Shown here piece after piece: positions 35,500 through 43,730 of a stretch of DNA of 64,000 nucleotides. The position numbers and the translations under genes were made by a program. Position 1 is the first letter of the stretch. Every line of letters starts with the position of its first letter. The stretch is taken from positions 1-64,000 of the forward strand of contig CALTTP010000001.1 of NCBI GenBank assembly GCA_943912255.1, in the 5' to 3' direction. This stretch comes from an uncultured Peptoniphilaceae bacterium (GTDB taxonomy: Bacteria; Bacillota; Clostridia; Tissierellales; Peptoniphilaceae). The notes beneath the pieces are model-generated. The model searched no databases and was not told the origin of the DNA. It worked only from the letters and a program-made list of their open reading frames with translations.

Positions 35500-36567
35500 T
35501 TAACAGCAACATCCACCAGAACAGGATGATTCTTGTTCATTGTCAGGACTGGAGAAGTTTTGACATCCTTCAAAAGGTCCATAGTGTACGTCTCTATTGC
35601 CATAAATTGTAAAGTATTTAGAAAATCTTGTATTTTCCACCATGGCGCAGGTGTTTCCGCAAACGGACATTGGAAGTCCCTTTTCAAAATTGTGATGGTC
35701 ATCCAATTTAAATGAGAACTCAGAACCTAAAATTCCACCATTATAAATAGCGAATTGGCCATACTGTTCACAAATATCTTCCAGTAAGTCTGGTAATTTG
35801 AAGGCTCTTACAGTTCTTGAAGTAAACTTTGTATTTTCAACTAGTCTTTCGATTTCAAAATTGTCAATAGGGGAATCGGTAATAGACATATATCTAAAAT
35901 CCTTCCAGCCAACTTTGTTCAAAAGTCTTCTAAAGTCTTCAGTATACATAGCCCCTCCAAGACATTCTCCCCTTAGGATTTCGTGATTTGAAATTTCATC
36001 GGGAACACGTCTATCGGCAAATATATCTGAAAAATATAGTTCACCACCGTATTTTAAAACTCTCCAAATTTCTTTAAATACTTCTTCCTTCTTAGGAGAT
36101 AGGTTTATAACGCAATTGGATACAACTACATCCACAGATTCGTCTTCAATTCCAAGACTCTTTAAGTCTTCTATAAACCCCTTTTTAAATTCTACATTGG
36201 ATTTAGAAAAACCAAATTTTTCAGCCATTTCATCTTTATATTTCTCGGCAACAGCTAATTGATCTTCATTCATATCCACACCAATAACCTTGCCATTTTC
36301 TCCAACTAATTTAGATAAGGTATAGACGTCAAGGCCAGTTCCACATCCTAGATCCAGTACGGTGCATCCAGTAAGTTCAAAAGGAATTGGAGATCCGCAC
36401 CCGTAAAAGCGTTTAACTATTTCAGGATTGATTTGATCTCTAATTTCCTGTATATAAGGTGGGAAATTATCGATAGCACATGAACATATTGAGGTTTTCA
36501 TCTTACCTTCTTTGTTTACAGTTATATCACTATAATATTTTTTTACTTCGTCTCTAATATCTGACAT
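35500..36567 (-). CDS. arsM: arsenite S-adenosylmethionine methyltransferase (ArsM-like)
   Basis: ArsM methylates trivalent arsenic with SAM, giving volatile or more reactive methylarsenicals. The 355-residue product has a SAM-binding LDLGCGTGLDVY (about residues 71-82) and cysteines where the family binds As(III): Cys57 region, Cys152 (SNCVINLS) and Cys202 (GECLGGAMY). CSC sits near residue 28 and the C-terminus ends SCSGGCCC, an added Cys-rich tail. GGAAGATCC precedes the ATG weakly. An inverted repeat upstream may be its operator. No arsR, arsB or acr3 is adjacent, so it stands alone. Confidence 0.85.
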   Translation of the reverse strand: MSDIRDEVKKYYSDITVNKEGKMKTSICSCAIDNFPPYIQEIRDQINPEIVKRFYGCGSPIPFELTGCTVLDLGCGTGLDVYTLSKLVGENGKVIGVDMNEDQLAVAEKYKDEMAEKFGFSKSNVEFKKGFIEDLKSLGIEDESVDVVVSNCVINLSPKKEEVFKEIWRVLKYGGELYFSDIFADRRVPDEISNHEILRGECLGGAMYTEDFRRLLNKVGWKDFRYMSITDSPIDNFEIERLVENTKFTSRTVRAFKLPDLLEDICEQYGQFAIYNGGILGSEFSFKLDDHHNFEKGLPMSVCGNTCAMVENTRFSKYFTIYGNRDVHYGPFEGCQNFSSPDNEQESSCSGGCCC

Positions 36568-36594
36568 AGGATCTTCCTTTCTAAAATTCTAAAT

Positions 36595-36621
36595 TATTGA
36601 CGTATTTTATCGTCGTCAATA
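36595..36621 (-). promoter_or_regulatory. inverted repeat upstream of arsM, possible operator
   Basis: TATTGACG (36595-36602) and CGTCAATA (36614-36621) are perfect arms around 11 bases, 28 bases before the arsM ATG and after a TATAAT-like -10 on the minus strand (36671-36676). It could be the target of an ArsR-type repressor or a leader hairpin. Confidence 0.5.
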
Positions 36622-36789
36622 TCCTTTAAATAGGTTAACTGTAAGGATAGAAATTAATTACCCTCTACTTATTATAGTACCCTATAAAACTAAAAATAAA
36701 AAGAAAGGGTATTTAAATCTAGTCATGCTATTTTTGCTTTATCCTTTCTGTCTCGGGTATAAATATTAAAAGGTAAAAGTGAGGTAGCC

Positions 36790-37053
36790 ATGATACTAAA
36801 ATTTTTTAGAAATACCATACTGGTCTTTTTTATATCCTTTGTGTTATTTTATATATTGGGAAAGATGTATGGAGAATTGAATTTGTTTTTTGTATTCTTT
36901 GGGTTTATATATGCGCCCCTGGGAGGAATAATTCTAACTTTAATAGAATCCAAGTTTAAATTATCAAAACCTAAATTTTTTCTAATATCAATTTTAGTAA
37001 CGGTGGTGGCCTTTTTTATTACCATGTTTTGGATATTTACTTTAGGAACTTAA
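36790..37053 (+). CDS. small three-pass membrane protein
   Basis: The 87-residue product has hydrophobic segments near residues 6-25, 30-52 and 63-85 with short polar links (KMYGEL, SKFKLSKPK). No family is recognised. GTGAGGTAG precedes the ATG. It lies 15 bases before the DUF4298 gene and is probably cotranscribed with it. Confidence 0.65.
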   Translation: MILKFFRNTILVFFISFVLFYILGKMYGELNLFFVFFGFIYAPLGGIILTLIESKFKLSKPKFFLISILVTVVAFFITMFWIFTLGT

Positions 37054-37068
37054 TTATGGAGGGTTATT

Positions 37069-37374
37069 ATGGAACAAATTGAAAGAATTAAAAAGATGGA
37101 AAGTATAATGGATAAACATGAGAAAGTGCTAAAGAATTTTAATCTTGCCTTAGAAGAACTTAAAAAAAGTCAAAAAGAGTATGAAATTTTAAATGACTAT
37201 TATTCTTCAAATGAGTTTATGGAAGACTACGATAGGTCCAATGAACCAGATTTTCCAAAGGATATTAAATGTGGGGTATTGTCAGAAGATGGACTTTACA
37301 ACCTTGTTGGAGATAATTATTCAACGGCTATTGAAATGATGGAGATTGCCTTGGAAATAATAAAAAATCATTGA
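37069..37374 (+). CDS. DUF4298 domain protein
   Basis: The 101-residue soluble protein is helical. It opens with ERIKKMESIMDKHEKVLKN and continues with YEILNDYYSSNEFMEDYD and DLKCGVLSEDG-like features of DUF4298. GGAGGGT precedes ATG 37069. The role is unknown. The neighbour upstream is a small membrane protein, downstream a CmpB-type membrane protein. Confidence 0.8.
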   Translation: MEQIERIKKMESIMDKHEKVLKNFNLALEELKKSQKEYEILNDYYSSNEFMEDYDRSNEPDFPKDIKCGVLSEDGLYNLVGDNYSTAIEMMEIALEIIKNH

Positions 37375-37429
37375 TTATATTTAAAGATGACCAGACATAT
37401 TTGTTTGGCCATGGTCTTAGAAGGTAGGA

Positions 37430-38380
37430 ATGGAAATGAACTTTGACATAAATTGTCTATACAATCTGATATTGCTGTTTTTCCTATACTCTTTTCTAGG
37501 TTGGTGTATGGAAGTGACTCTCATGTTTATAAATTACCATAGGTTTATAAATAGAGGATTTTTAATAGGTCCCTATTGTCCAATTTATGGTTCGGGAGTG
37601 GTTTTAGTAACAGTATTAAACGACTTATTGGCTCCAGTGGAATCATCCTATGGAACCAGTTTTTTAATAGCATTTGTCTTTTGTGGCTTTTTGGAGTACT
37701 TAACTTCCTATTTTTTTGAAAAGAGATTTCATGCAAGATGGTGGGATTATACTCATAAGCCAATGAATTTAAATGGTAGGGTTTGGATTGGAAATCTTAT
37801 TTTATTTGGTCTTGGTGGAATGATAATTACTAGAATTTTTAATCCCATATTCTTTGAATTAACATCTGAAATACCGGTATCCATTACAAGGTTAATCATA
37901 GGAATCTTAATTTTAATAATAGGGATTGACTATGTCATATCCCACTTTATTATGAAAATCTTGAAAATCAGCGTTGAAGATAGTAGAGCCGACAATAGTG
38001 AAGAGATAGCAAAAGAAGTGAGAACTCTCTTAGCAGATAAATCTTTACTTCATAGACGTATATTAGATGCTTATCCAGATGTTCAATTTAGAACTGCAAG
38101 GGTCAAGGCTAGACTGGAAAAGATAAAGAAGAATACGGAATATTTAAAAGAAGCTGCAGAAGAAAAGCTAGATGAGATAAATGAACAGGTAAAGAAGAAA
38201 AAAGAATTGGCTTCAAAAAATCTAGTTACCACAAGAAGCCTTCAAAAAAATATTATTCAGAATCAAGATCAATTAATAAAATATCTCTTAGAAGGGGAGA
38301 TATCAGAGGATGAAAAAGAAGAACTTATTCGTAAAATTGCTGAGGATAAGTCCATATTAGACAAGAGGGATATTTTTTAG
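37430..38380 (+). CDS. CmpB-type putative ABC transporter permease-like membrane protein
   Basis: This 316-residue protein matches the PF06541 (ABC_trans_CmpB) pattern: FLYSFLGWCMEVTLMF, NRGFLIGPYCPIYG and WWDYTHKPMNLNGRV motifs in a region with five to six membrane segments (about 10-185). A long charged coiled-coil tail (about 195-316) follows. No ATPase or binding-protein partner is nearby, so transport is not shown; the family name is historical. AAGGTAGGAATG gives the start. Confidence 0.8.
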   Translation: MEMNFDINCLYNLILLFFLYSFLGWCMEVTLMFINYHRFINRGFLIGPYCPIYGSGVVLVTVLNDLLAPVESSYGTSFLIAFVFCGFLEYLTSYFFEKRFHARWWDYTHKPMNLNGRVWIGNLILFGLGGMIITRIFNPIFFELTSEIPVSITRLIIGILILIIGIDYVISHFIMKILKISVEDSRADNSEEIAKEVRTLLADKSLLHRRILDAYPDVQFRTARVKARLEKIKKNTEYLKEAAEEKLDEINEQVKKKKELASKNLVTTRSLQKNIIQNQDQLIKYLLEGEISEDEKEELIRKIAEDKSILDKRDIF

Positions 38381-38451
38381 AGCCTTTTCTTAACTAATTT
38401 TCCTATTAGTGATACCATTAAGGAGAATTATCATAGAAAATGGAGTTATTT

Positions 38452-39129
38452 ATGTTTAATAAGAAAAAAATCCAGATGTCTGAATCTATTTTACTTAATC
38501 TAATACTAGCTCTATCAGGAGGCTCTATGGATGCATACTCCTATCTGGCTAGAGGAAAGGTGTTTGCCAATGCTCAAACGGGGAATATTCTACTATTAGG
38601 GGTGAATTTGGCCTCAGCAAATTTTAAAACTGCCTTGAAGTTTTTTCTACCGATTACTGCATTTGTCCTAGGGATATTTCTTGCTAATATTATCAGACAT
38701 ATATGTAAGGAGAGGGCTTTTCACTGGAGGCAGATTTCAGTTTTACTGGAAATAATATTATTAGCTATAGTTCCCTTTATTTCAAAGGATAATAATGGTA
38801 TTTCCAATGGTCTTATTTCCTTGGCTTGTGGAATTCAAGTACAGAGTTTTCAATCTATTTATGGAAACTCCATAGCTACTACTATGTGTATTGGGAACTT
38901 GAGAAAGGGAATGGACAATTTAAGTAAATTTATTTATGCCAGAAAGGATGACTATCTAAAACAGTCCCTGGTCTATTTTTCAGTAATACTCTTCTTTATG
39001 ATAGGGGCGATTGTTGAAGGCTATTTGATTAAGCTATTGAAACTTAAAGGGATAGTATTTTCCATTGGACTATTGATAATATCCTTTATTTTAATGCATA
39101 GACCCTTTATTAAAAGAACCCGGATTTAG
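38452..39129 (+). CDS. YoaK (DUF1275) family membrane protein
   Basis: The product has about 225 residues from ATG 38452, which is preceded by GGAG six bases away; ATG 38440 is an in-frame alternative with AAGGAG further upstream. Family marks include ALSGGSMDAYSYL near the N-terminus and ANAQTGNILLLG, followed by six membrane segments and QSFQSIYGNSIATTMCIGNLR. YoaK proteins are of unknown function. No operon partner is evident. Confidence 0.85.
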   Translation: MFNKKKIQMSESILLNLILALSGGSMDAYSYLARGKVFANAQTGNILLLGVNLASANFKTALKFFLPITAFVLGIFLANIIRHICKERAFHWRQISVLLEIILLAIVPFISKDNNGISNGLISLACGIQVQSFQSIYGNSIATTMCIGNLRKGMDNLSKFIYARKDDYLKQSLVYFSVILFFMIGAIVEGYLIKLLKLKGIVFSIGLLIISFILMHRPFIKRTRI

Positions 39130-39159
39130 TTCGAGTTTTAAACTGTAAAAATATAAATT

Positions 39160-40140
39160 TTATTTATTTGATTGGCTATTTGATTGAAGTTCATCCCTTA
39201 TTTGACGATATTTTATTATTGGAGAGTCTCCAGGAATTAAATTTTCGCCAATTTTAAGGCCTGACTTTTTAGGCTTTTGAGTTATTACAACTCGCTTATC
39301 CTGTCTTTCCACTATTTTATTGGCAATTCTACCGAAAAAAGCTATTAATTTATCAATGGGTTTTAAACCAGTAATTCTATTATAAAATCTGATGTAAAGC
39401 AATGTATTTTCTTCGTCTACCGGCGCAAAGTATATGAGAATTTTTATCTTAGGGGTAACGTTGTTTAACCATATATTGGGAAAAATAAAATTGAGATTGG
39501 TCTTTTTTATTCTAGCATCCTTATTATTTAAAGGTTTTTGTCCCTTATCCACCTCGTTGTCTGCAGAAGTCTTCATTATATAGTCGTGAAACTCCACCTT
39601 TGGACCATTGACTAAGGTCTTATTTCCCCTTCCTATGGTGTTATGGTGTACAAAGGGCAAATGGACAACGTCTAATTGATTCTCAATGGCCCTAGAGTAT
39701 TGGGTGTTCCAGTGGTCTCTAAGCTCACTATATACATAGTTTTCATCAATATAGTCATGAAAAAATGGTATTGGTTCTACGACTTTATCTTCATCACCGT
39801 ACCATAGAAAAACTATTTCATTTTCTTCTCTTACAATATGCCTTTGGATATTGAACCTGTCCAGGTTATTTTGGTTGGAAACACCTAGGGCAGGAATCAA
39901 TTGGCACTCTCCCTTTGAATTAAACTCAATTCCATGGAAAGGACATTTAATACAGTCGTCTTTGATTTTACCCTTACTAAGACCAGCCCCTCTATGGGAG
40001 CACCTATCTGTTAAACATGTAATATTACCCCTTTGGTCTCGAAACAAGACTAGGTTTAAATCTAATCTCTTAATGCCAATAGGTCTATTTTTCTTTACTT
40101 CTTTAGAAGGTAGAATAGCATACCAGTTATTTTTTATCAT
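39160..40140 (-). CDS. Rieske non-heme iron oxygenase alpha-type subunit
   Basis: The 326-residue protein has a complete Rieske 2Fe-2S site: Cys47-x-His49, 16 residues, then Cys66-x2-His69 (CPFHG). A mononuclear iron triad follows with Asp157, His160 and His165 in LDVVHLPFVHH. This fits Rieske oxygenases of the pheophorbide a oxygenase/VanA type. These enzymes use O2, so the gene is unexpected in an organism with other strict-anaerobe marks. No reductase gene is adjacent. It lies convergent with the YoaK gene and divergent from nnrE. Confidence 0.85.
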   Translation of the reverse strand: MIKNNWYAILPSKEVKKNRPIGIKRLDLNLVLFRDQRGNITCLTDRCSHRGAGLSKGKIKDDCIKCPFHGIEFNSKGECQLIPALGVSNQNNLDRFNIQRHIVREENEIVFLWYGDEDKVVEPIPFFHDYIDENYVYSELRDHWNTQYSRAIENQLDVVHLPFVHHNTIGRGNKTLVNGPKVEFHDYIMKTSADNEVDKGQKPLNNKDARIKKTNLNFIFPNIWLNNVTPKIKILIYFAPVDEENTLLYIRFYNRITGLKPIDKLIAFFGRIANKIVERQDKRVVITQKPKKSGLKIGENLIPGDSPIIKYRQIRDELQSNSQSNK

Positions 40141-40249
40141 AGTTTCACCTCTATGTTGAATTATACACTATTTTCCACTGTTACATAAGGAAATTTTATA
40201 AATGCTATTAGTCGGGTATAAATCCAAATAAGATAGAAGGGAGAGAGAT

Positions 40250-40918
40250 ATGAAAGATTTGTTTATCAGCCCAAAAGACATGGGAAAAGTTGACAGAGAT
40301 GCTATAGAAGTTGTAGGTATACCATCAATTGTATTAATGGAAAATGCAAAAAATGCCATAGTACAATGGATTTTGGAAAATGTAGATGGAAAGTTATTTT
40401 ATATATTTGCTGGCCCAGGGAATAATGGGGGAGATGCTTTAGCCGTTGGTAGGGAGCTTTTAATTCAAGAAAATCAGGTGAAAATATATCTACTGGGAAA
40501 TCCGAACAAGGGTTCTAAGGATTATAGAACAAATCTAGATATACTTAAAAAATTAAATGCAGAGATTGTTAAAATTGACCATAGTTTTGATTTCAATGAC
40601 CTAGAAATGGATTTAAAAATAGAAGCTACCATTATTGATGGAATATTTGGTACGGGCCTTGAAAGAACTGTAGAAGGGGATTTTGCCAAGGTTATTGAAA
40701 TTATTAACCGATCTGAAAATTTTGTTCTATCCATTGATATACCTTCTGGGCTTAATGGAGATACTGGAGAAGAGATGGGGATTTGTGTACATTCATCAAT
40801 GACTTTAACCTTACAACTTCCTAAAAAATGTTTTAAAAACTTTAAGGGTAATTATAAAGTTGTAAAAATTGGAATCCCAGATATTTCTATAAAGAGGGCC
40901 TTGGAGAATAAAGAATAA
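40250..40918 (+). CDS. nnrE: NAD(P)H-hydrate epimerase
   Basis: This enzyme interconverts R- and S-NAD(P)HX in metabolite repair. The 222-residue protein is the YjeF N-terminal domain alone. It has MENAKNA, GPGNNGGDALAVGR (about residues 57-70), DGIFGTGL and SIDIPSGLNGDTG. The usual C-terminal dehydratase domain is missing and would have to be encoded elsewhere. GGGAGAGAG precedes ATG 40250. It is probably monocistronic. Confidence 0.88.
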   Translation: MKDLFISPKDMGKVDRDAIEVVGIPSIVLMENAKNAIVQWILENVDGKLFYIFAGPGNNGGDALAVGRELLIQENQVKIYLLGNPNKGSKDYRTNLDILKKLNAEIVKIDHSFDFNDLEMDLKIEATIIDGIFGTGLERTVEGDFAKVIEIINRSENFVLSIDIPSGLNGDTGEEMGICVHSSMTLTLQLPKKCFKNFKGNYKVVKIGIPDISIKRALENKE

Positions 40919-40956
40919 AATTTTTGGTCTAATTGTAGTATTAGAATGCATAATTA

Positions 40957-41044
40957 TTTAGACAAATAACATAACTTGTATAATGAACAATGTTCAGCTT
41001 AGTGATATCATATTCACTGTAGCAAAATGAACATTGTTCATTTT
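40957..41044 (+). promoter_or_regulatory. promoter and twin palindromic operators of the TetR-MMPL operon
   Basis: TATAAT (40979-40984) has a weak TTTAGA -35 16 bases upstream. Two inverted repeats with the same core follow. TGAACA-A-TGTTCA (40984-40996) overlaps the -10/start. AAAATGAACA-T-TGTTCATTTT (41024-41044) has perfect 10-base arms and lies before the TTG start at 41063. This is a typical autorepressed TetR layout. Confidence 0.8.
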
Positions 41045-41062
41045 AATTGAAAGGAGGAAAAA

Positions 41063-41662
41063 TTGGGAATTATCGAGGAAAAAAAGAAGAAAAAGGAAAA
41101 TGACATTATGGAGTCGGCTCTAACCATATTCAAAGAAAAGGGTATAGAAAAAACTTCTATTAGAGATATTATGACAAAATCTGGATATGGGTTGGGTACT
41201 TTTTATCTTTATTTTAAAGATAAAGAGGATTTAAAGGAAAAGGTGGTTTTGGAAAAGGCCATGGAAGTGGTTATTCAAGGGGAAATGAAATGTTTTCAAA
41301 AGGATCCAATTGATAGGTATATTGCCTTTGTAAACTATATTATGGACTATTTTGTAAGTCATCCCTTTGAATTGGATTTGATTTCGGAAAATTTAAATTG
41401 GGCATTGTTCACAAAGATAGAGAATGATGTAAGGCTTCAAGAAGCAGATTCTACTTTGCAATTTATTCTAAATAAGTATGAGAAGCTCTTTCCTGTTAGA
41501 TACAGTGAAGCTCAGCAATTGTATATATTGTCTCTAACTCTTGAAATCATGGTATCCACATGTAAATTGGCAGTTAGGGAAGATTCAATATTGACATTGG
41601 AAGAGATGAAGCCAGTTTTATTTGGAGTAATAAAGAAGATATTTAATAATAACGGGAGATAG
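41063..41662 (+). CDS. TetR family repressor
   Basis: The 199-residue regulator has the N-terminal TetR helix-turn-helix: ESALTIFKEKGIEKTSIRDIM, then SGYGLGTFYLYFKDKEDL (about residues 12-60). A ligand-binding helical domain follows. The start is TTG 41063 with AAGGAGG five bases upstream. The gene is three bases from the MMPL transporter and leads the operon. The two TGAACA palindromes upstream are its likely sites. Confidence 0.9.
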   Translation: MGIIEEKKKKKENDIMESALTIFKEKGIEKTSIRDIMTKSGYGLGTFYLYFKDKEDLKEKVVLEKAMEVVIQGEMKCFQKDPIDRYIAFVNYIMDYFVSHPFELDLISENLNWALFTKIENDVRLQEADSTLQFILNKYEKLFPVRYSEAQQLYILSLTLEIMVSTCKLAVREDSILTLEEMKPVLFGVIKKIFNNNGR

Positions 41663-41665
41663 ACT

Positions 41666-43720
41666 ATGAAAAGGGTAACAAAATTTATTTCGCATCACCC
41701 TAGGTTAGTACTATTTGTTATGACTTTGCTTTTAATCCCATCATGGATTGGATATAAAAGCACAGGCATAAACTATGATATTTTATCATACTTGCCTGGG
41801 AATTTGAAATCAACTCAAGGTCAGGAGATTTTAGACAAGACCTTCAAAAATGCAGCCTCAGGTATGCTTATGGTAAATGGGACGGATTATGATGCAGAAA
41901 AGTTAAGAAAAGAAATTTTACAAATAGATGGAGTTGAAGATGTTATTTCTAAATCTTCAATAACAGGGGATATGGTTCCAAAGGAATTTTTGCCAGATGA
42001 AATAAAGGATGTGTTTTATTCAAAGGACAGCACTCTTTTAATGGTGAAGTTCAGTGAGTCCTCTTCATCTTTTAGGACTATGAGGGCCATAGATGAAATT
42101 AGAGATTTAGAATCCAAGGAAAAGTATCTAAGTGGATTAAGTGCCTTAGTAAAGGATACTAAGGATATTATTGATAAAGAGACGCCTATTTATGTTGGGT
42201 TAGCAGTAGTTCTTGCATTAATCGTACTAAGTTTGACCAATGAATCTACAGTTATTCCCTTTGTGTTCCTCTTAACCATTGGATATGCTATCTTGTATAA
42301 TTTTGGAACAAACTTCTTCTTAGGAGAGATATCCTACTTGACTAAGGCCATTGCAGCAGTACTTCAATTGGCGGTTACAATGGATTATTCCATATTTTTA
42401 TACCATAGATATGTGGAAGAAAAAAGGGTCAACGAAAATAAGAATGTTGCAATGGACATAGCCATCCAAAAGACAATTTCAGCCTTATTTGCCTCCTCTT
42501 TAACTACTTTTGCTGGCTTTATCGTACTTATTCTGATGAGGCTAGGTCTTGGTAAAGACATTGGGCTGGTAATGAGTAAAGGGGTTTTGTTGGGCCTACT
42601 GTCTACGGTAATTGTACTTCCGCCAATGTTGTTAATTGCGGAAGGGATTGTTAATAAATACAATCACAGAGTTTTACTTCCCAATTTCAACAAGACGGCC
42701 GAATTTACCATTGCCCATAGGAAAGGGCTATTCATATTGTTTTTAGTTCTATTTATACCAGCTATCTATGGAGCTGTAAACACAAAGCTATATTATAACT
42801 TGGACCGATCTCTTCCAGAGGACTTGGATTCCATAGTGGCTTTAAATAAGATGAAGAAGGATTTTAATATGGCATCGACGCATTTTATTGTGGTTAAAGA
42901 TGACTTATCCAACCAAAATTTAAACTCTTTGATAAAAGGTGTAGAAGAAGTTGAAGGTGTAAACAATGTATTAAGTGCCAATTCTCTTTCTGGATTGACC
43001 ATACCAAACACCTTTCTACCAGATAAGTTAAAGGACAATTTTTCTAAAGATGGTTATGAGATGATAATGGTGAATTCCAAGTATCAAACGGCTTCTCAAG
43101 AGGTTAATAAACAGATTGATGAAATTAGAGAAGTAATTGAAAAGTATGATAAGGATGGATATTTAACGGGAGAAGGTGTTTTGACTTCTGACCTAACTGA
43201 GATATCCGACAGGGACTTTAAAATGGTAAATATCGCATCTATTGCCATAGTGTTCCTTATAATAGCCATTGTATTTAAATCCATTGGACTACCAATTATT
43301 TTAATTGCTGCTATAGAACTGGCAATTCAGATAAATATGGGAATTCCATTTTATTTAAATCAGACAATTCCCTTTGTAACATCTATTATCATAGGGGTAA
43401 TTCAACTAGGATCTACCATAGATTACTCTATTTTGATGACTAATAGATTTTTACATGAATACGAATTAAATAAGGATGTAAATAGGGCTTTGAAGATTTC
43501 TGTAAGGGAGACGTCTAAGTCGATTACAACATCGGCTCTATCCTTTATGGCGGCAACTATTGGTGTCGGTCTTTACTCCAAGATGGAGATAGTTTCTACA
43601 ATATGTATGTTTTTAGCCAGGGGAGCAATTATAAGTATGATCTCTATAATACTGTTCCTTCCTGCCATAATCAGTATAACTTTTCCCTTTATTAAAAAGA
43701 CTACAAAGGGAGTAAACTAG
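41666..43720 (+). CDS. MMPL family (RND-type) exporter
   Basis: This 684-residue membrane protein has two homologous halves, each with an extracellular domain after the first membrane helix and a five-helix bundle. Both carry the MMPL proton-relay-type motif: QLAVTMDYSIFLYHRY (first half) and QLGSTIDYSILMTNRF (second). Such proteins export lipids, peptides or drugs. ACGGGAG lies before ATG 41666. The next gene, ten bases on, encodes a long heptad-repeat secreted protein, a frequent partner in Firmicutes. Confidence 0.9.
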   Translation: MKRVTKFISHHPRLVLFVMTLLLIPSWIGYKSTGINYDILSYLPGNLKSTQGQEILDKTFKNAASGMLMVNGTDYDAEKLRKEILQIDGVEDVISKSSITGDMVPKEFLPDEIKDVFYSKDSTLLMVKFSESSSSFRTMRAIDEIRDLESKEKYLSGLSALVKDTKDIIDKETPIYVGLAVVLALIVLSLTNESTVIPFVFLLTIGYAILYNFGTNFFLGEISYLTKAIAAVLQLAVTMDYSIFLYHRYVEEKRVNENKNVAMDIAIQKTISALFASSLTTFAGFIVLILMRLGLGKDIGLVMSKGVLLGLLSTVIVLPPMLLIAEGIVNKYNHRVLLPNFNKTAEFTIAHRKGLFILFLVLFIPAIYGAVNTKLYYNLDRSLPEDLDSIVALNKMKKDFNMASTHFIVVKDDLSNQNLNSLIKGVEEVEGVNNVLSANSLSGLTIPNTFLPDKLKDNFSKDGYEMIMVNSKYQTASQEVNKQIDEIREVIEKYDKDGYLTGEGVLTSDLTEISDRDFKMVNIASIAIVFLIIAIVFKSIGLPIILIAAIELAIQINMGIPFYLNQTIPFVTSIIIGVIQLGSTIDYSILMTNRFLHEYELNKDVNRALKISVRETSKSITTSALSFMAATIGVGLYSKMEIVSTICMFLARGAIISMISIILFLPAIISITFPFIKKTTKGVN

Positions 43721-43730
43721 GAGGTAAAAA

